Origin: Rhodospirillaceae bacterium
Lineage (GTDB): Bacteria > Pseudomonadota > Alphaproteobacteria > Micavibrionales > UBA2020
Length of the DNA: 5,935 nt
Reading direction: 5' to 3'
Assembly: GCA_003524565.1 (NCBI GenBank)
Contig: DQGU01000063.1
Span: 1-5,935, forward strand
The notes beneath the pieces are model-generated. The model made no database searches and had not been told where the DNA came from. It was given only the letters and a program-made list of their open reading frames with translations. Both the position numbers and the translations under genes were made by a program. The first letter of the stretch is position 1. Every line of letters starts with the position of its first letter. Positions 3,282 to 5,935 of this stretch are shown one piece after another.

Positions 3282-5935
3282 TGGCGACGATCAAGACCAT
3301 CCAGACCAATTTCACCTCGGGCGTTCTTGATCCAAAGGCCGCCGTCCGCGAGGATGTGGTTTTTTTTTATAACGGCCTCGAAGATGGCATTAACTTGCTG
3401 ATCGGCCCGCTGGGCGGTGTGCGCCGCCGGCCTGCGCTGAAACATGTCCAGCGATTGGCCCCGCCCTTATCTGCGATCAGCCTGTCAGGCGCGACCGTGA
3501 CCGCCCCGCAAGGCGGCACGCCTGCCAATGCTATCGACGGGAATACGGCCACGCTGTTGACAACCGTCAACAACCTTGCGGCGACAAACCCGTTTGTGAT
3601 TTTGCATATCGATATGGCTGCACCGACGGCAGTCATAGCGGTCGATGTGACTGACTATCTGCTTTCGACCGGGGTGCTGGAAGGTGAGCTGCGCCTGCAA
3701 TACAGCACTGACAATGCCAACTGGACGAATTTCGGTGCGGCGCTTAACGCTGATGCGACGAAACGGTCGCGCCGCATGCGGAGCGCAACCCCGGTGACTG
3801 CCCGCTATTGGCGTTTTGTTCGTATAGGCGCAACAAACCTTGCGGCGACGGTATCCGTCGCCGATGTCAAGTTTTGGGCGGCCGCTGCCGGTCTGTCAAA
3901 CGGCAAGCTGACACCGTTTGCCAACCTGACCGAAGATGCCTATATGACGGTTGCCAGTGACCATAATCTTGATGTTCTAAACGGAATGGAACGCACCGCC
4001 AGCTGCGCGCTGCAGCATACGTCCGCGCAGGTGCCGGTCATGAATTACGCGCAATCGCTTGATACCCTTTTGCTTTTCCACAAGGATGTGCGCCCGCCGC
4101 GCATCTTCCGGCAGGGCGCGGATGACCAGTTCGACTACCGTCCCGCGCCGTTTGAGAATATACCGCAGTATGATTATGGTGCTGGCACCGGCGGTGCTGA
4201 CGAAGTGCAGCGCATTAATACCGACGGGTCTGTCGGGTCGAGCAGCACGTTTACGCTGCTGCTGGAAGGCGAGCGCACGGGGTCAATAACCGGCGCATCT
4301 GATCAGGCTGTTGTGGCGGCGAGTATCCAGACGGCACTGCGCGCGCTGCCGAACACTAGCGCGACCGGCATCACGGTCACATCCGTGACGGGCGGCTTTG
4401 ATGTGACGTTCGGCGGTGATGATGGAAAGTATCCGTGGCCGCTTTTGTCGATTAGCGTGTTGGCCGGCACCGATGTCATGGACGTATCGCGCATCACAAA
4501 AGGCGCGTATCCAGGCGAGGATATCATGAGCGATGCGCGCGGCTGGCCCCGCTGCGGTTGCTTTTACCAAAGCCGCCTGCACCTGGGCGGCATCCGCAGC
4601 CTACCCAATGCGCTGCTGTCGTCCGTCGTCGAGGAAGAATATAATTTCGATATCCTGCTTGACGATGCAACGGCGGCGCTGCTGACGCGAGCGCGGGCTG
4701 ACCAGATCGCCGCGATATACCAGATTTATGGTGGCCGCCACCTGTCGCTGTTCGCAAATGACGGTGAATTCTATGTGCCGCAAGAGCCGATCAGCGCCGA
4801 GAGTGTTTTGAAAAAAACCACCGCCACAGGCATCAAGGAAGGCCTGCGCGTCTATGAAGTCGATGGTGCGCTGATATTCGTACAGGGTGTGCGCGACGAC
4901 GTGGCCGATCGTGAAATCGGCACATCGCTGCGCGAGTTTCTTTTTATCGATACAGAACAATCCTACGGCGCCGGAAACCTGTCAAAGCTCGCCGGCCATC
5001 TGATACGAAATCCTGTGTCGGCCGCGCTGCGCAAGGCGGTATCAACGGACGAAGCGGACATCCTGACGCTGATCAACGAAGACGGCAGCATGACGGCCTA
5101 TACCACGCTGCGCAACGACAGCGTGAATGCTTTTGTTTTGCAACAAACGCGTGATGGCGATCGTATCCTCGATGCTGCGGTCGATAAAAAGCGCCGCGTC
5201 TATTTTATCGTCGAGCGCATGATCGGCGGGCAGCCGCAGCGTTTCGTCGAAATGTGGGATGACAAGCTGCTTTTGGATGGCGGTGGCCGTGTCACGATAA
5301 CCGCTGAAACACATGTAGCTACCGCCGGGCAAAGCGTCTTTACCTGGACGTTTGATAACCCTGCGGAGGCGGAGGCCATTGGCATCCGTCTTAATGGCGG
5401 CCGTCTTGGTGCTTCGGATTTTGTGACGGATCTGGGTACCAAGACGGTGACGCTGTCCGAAACGGTGGCGGATAGTGTGCAGGCAGGTGATATTGTGCGT
5501 TTGGCGCATATGAAGAAAACGGTCGATGGGCTGGAATATCTGGAAGGCGAAACCCTGCAGACCTTTGTCGATGGGACGCAGAATGTCGATGTGACGGTCG
5601 AAGATGGTGCCTTTACATTGCCGGAATATGCAGATGCTGAAATCCAGTACGGATTTGACTACTACGTTTACGGCAGCATGATGCCCTACCGCGTGCCGGA
5701 TCAGCCCACGCTGTCGGGGGAAAAGGTGCGCGTCTGCCGTGCCGTGCTGTCACTTTTTGAAACCGGAGATATTGAAATTCGCGCCAACGGCGGGCCGTGG
5801 CGCAAGGTGCCGCTGCTTCAGCTGGATAGCGACGTTCTCGACCGTTCGACCATGGAGCTGCTTTATACGGGTGAAAAGGTTTTGTCCGGCCTGATGGGAT
5901 ATGCCGTCGGCGGCAAATTCGAATTCCGCCAGGGC
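3281..5935 (+). CDS. Tail tubular protein B / tail nozzle protein (T7 gp12-like), 3'-truncated, with inserted domains
   Basis: The frame is open from the ATG at 3281 to the window end without a stop, giving 885 residues. The start is set by GAGG at 3272-3275 and by overlap with the previous stop. Residues 10-51 carry the family signature: NFTSGVLDP, then YNGLEDGINLL and GPLGGVRRRP. Later matches are SLDTLLLFHKDVRPPRIFRQ, GWPRCGCFYQSRLHLGG (421-437, the usual P-R-F-x-x-R-L motif), LFANDGEFYVPQEPIS (490-505), SYGAGNLSKLAGHLI (561-575) and a repeated-strand C-terminal region. Two additions interrupt this core. Residues about 64-200 look like an F5/8 type C (discoidin) domain, with NAIDGNT at 83-89, QYSTDNANW at 140-148 and ARYWRFV at 174-180. 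Residues about 318-400 form a beta domain of the type TFTLLLEG...ITGASDQAVVAASIQTALRALP...ITVTSVTGGFDVTF. T7 gp12 is 794 residues, so this protein is longer, in line with these inserts. It should form the nozzle of the short tail. Few residues are probably missing, since the visible end already reaches the final strand region. Confidence 0.85.
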   Translation, partial: MATIKTIQTNFTSGVLDPKAAVREDVVFFYNGLEDGINLLIGPLGGVRRRPALKHVQRLAPPLSAISLSGATVTAPQGGTPANAIDGNTATLLTTVNNLAATNPFVILHIDMAAPTAVIAVDVTDYLLSTGVLEGELRLQYSTDNANWTNFGAALNADATKRSRRMRSATPVTARYWRFVRIGATNLAATVSVADVKFWAAAAGLSNGKLTPFANLTEDAYMTVASDHNLDVLNGMERTASCALQHTSAQVPVMNYAQSLDTLLLFHKDVRPPRIFRQGADDQFDYRPAPFENIPQYDYGAGTGGADEVQRINTDGSVGSSSTFTLLLEGERTGSITGASDQAVVAASIQTALRALPNTSATGITVTSVTGGFDVTFGGDDGKYPWPLLSISVLAGTDVMDVSRITKGAYPGEDIMSDARGWPRCGCFYQSRLHLGGIRSLPNALLSSVVEEEYNFDILLDDATAALLTRARADQIAAIYQIYGGRHLSLFANDGEFYVPQEPISAESVLKKTTATGIKEGLRVYEVDGALIFVQGVRDDVADREIGTSLREFLFIDTEQSYGAGNLSKLAGHLIRNPVSAALRKAVSTDEADILTLINEDGSMTAYTTLRNDSVNAFVLQQTRDGDRILDAAVDKKRRVYFIVERMIGGQPQRFVEMWDDKLLLDGGGRVTITAETHVATAGQSVFTWTFDNPAEAEAIGIRLNGGRLGASDFVTDLGTKTVTLSETVADSVQAGDIVRLAHMKKTVDGLEYLEGETLQTFVDGTQNVDVTVEDGAFTLPEYADAEIQYGFDYYVYGSMMPYRVPDQPTLSGEKVRVCRAVLSLFETGDIEIRANGGPWRKVPLLQLDSDVLDRSTMELLYTGEKVLSGLMGYAVGGKFEFRQG

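Overview
The window is a stretch of a tailed-phage or prophage structural module, all genes on the + strand. It carries, in order, a capsid scaffold/assembly protein (5' end outside the window), a major capsid protein, a small head-associated structural protein, a tail tubular protein A homologue and a large tail tubular protein B (tail nozzle) homologue that runs off the 3' end. This order matches T7 gp9-gp10-gp11-gp12 with one extra head gene inserted, so a short-tailed podovirus-like virion is the best reading. The sequence is fairly GC-rich, with GC-leaning third codon positions and good Shine-Dalgarno sites. That suggests a proteobacterial host, perhaps an alphaproteobacterium, but the host assignment is inference. 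No integrase, terminase, portal, tRNA, insertion sequence or CRISPR is visible, so a free phage cannot be told from an integrated prophage here.

Layout: 2-760 holds the C-terminal 252 residues of the scaffold. Positions 761-1029 form a non-coding gap unusually long for this kind of operon and dense in inverted repeats; the first is a 21-bp hairpin directly abutted by a GAAA-tetraloop hairpin. The capsid gene is 1030-1878, followed at once by a strong hairpin (1888-1910) that looks like an attenuating terminator. A short gap carries a stretch identical to nine bases of the T7 RNA polymerase promoter recognition region. The head protein gene is 1968-2567. A GC-rich hairpin lies in the next gap, then tail tubular protein A (2658-3281). 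Its stop codon overlaps the start of tail tubular protein B (3281 to the window end, 885 residues seen with no stop).

How the genes work together: the scaffold directs assembly of the capsid protein into a prohead. The small protein probably decorates the head or its vertices. Tail tubular proteins A and B form the adaptor ring and nozzle of a short tail below the portal. The flanking secondary structures around the capsid gene suggest that its mRNA level or stability is set separately from its neighbours, as expected for the most abundant virion protein. The most interesting points are the structured leader before the capsid gene and the two extra beta-rich domains, one discoidin-like, inserted into the tail nozzle protein.
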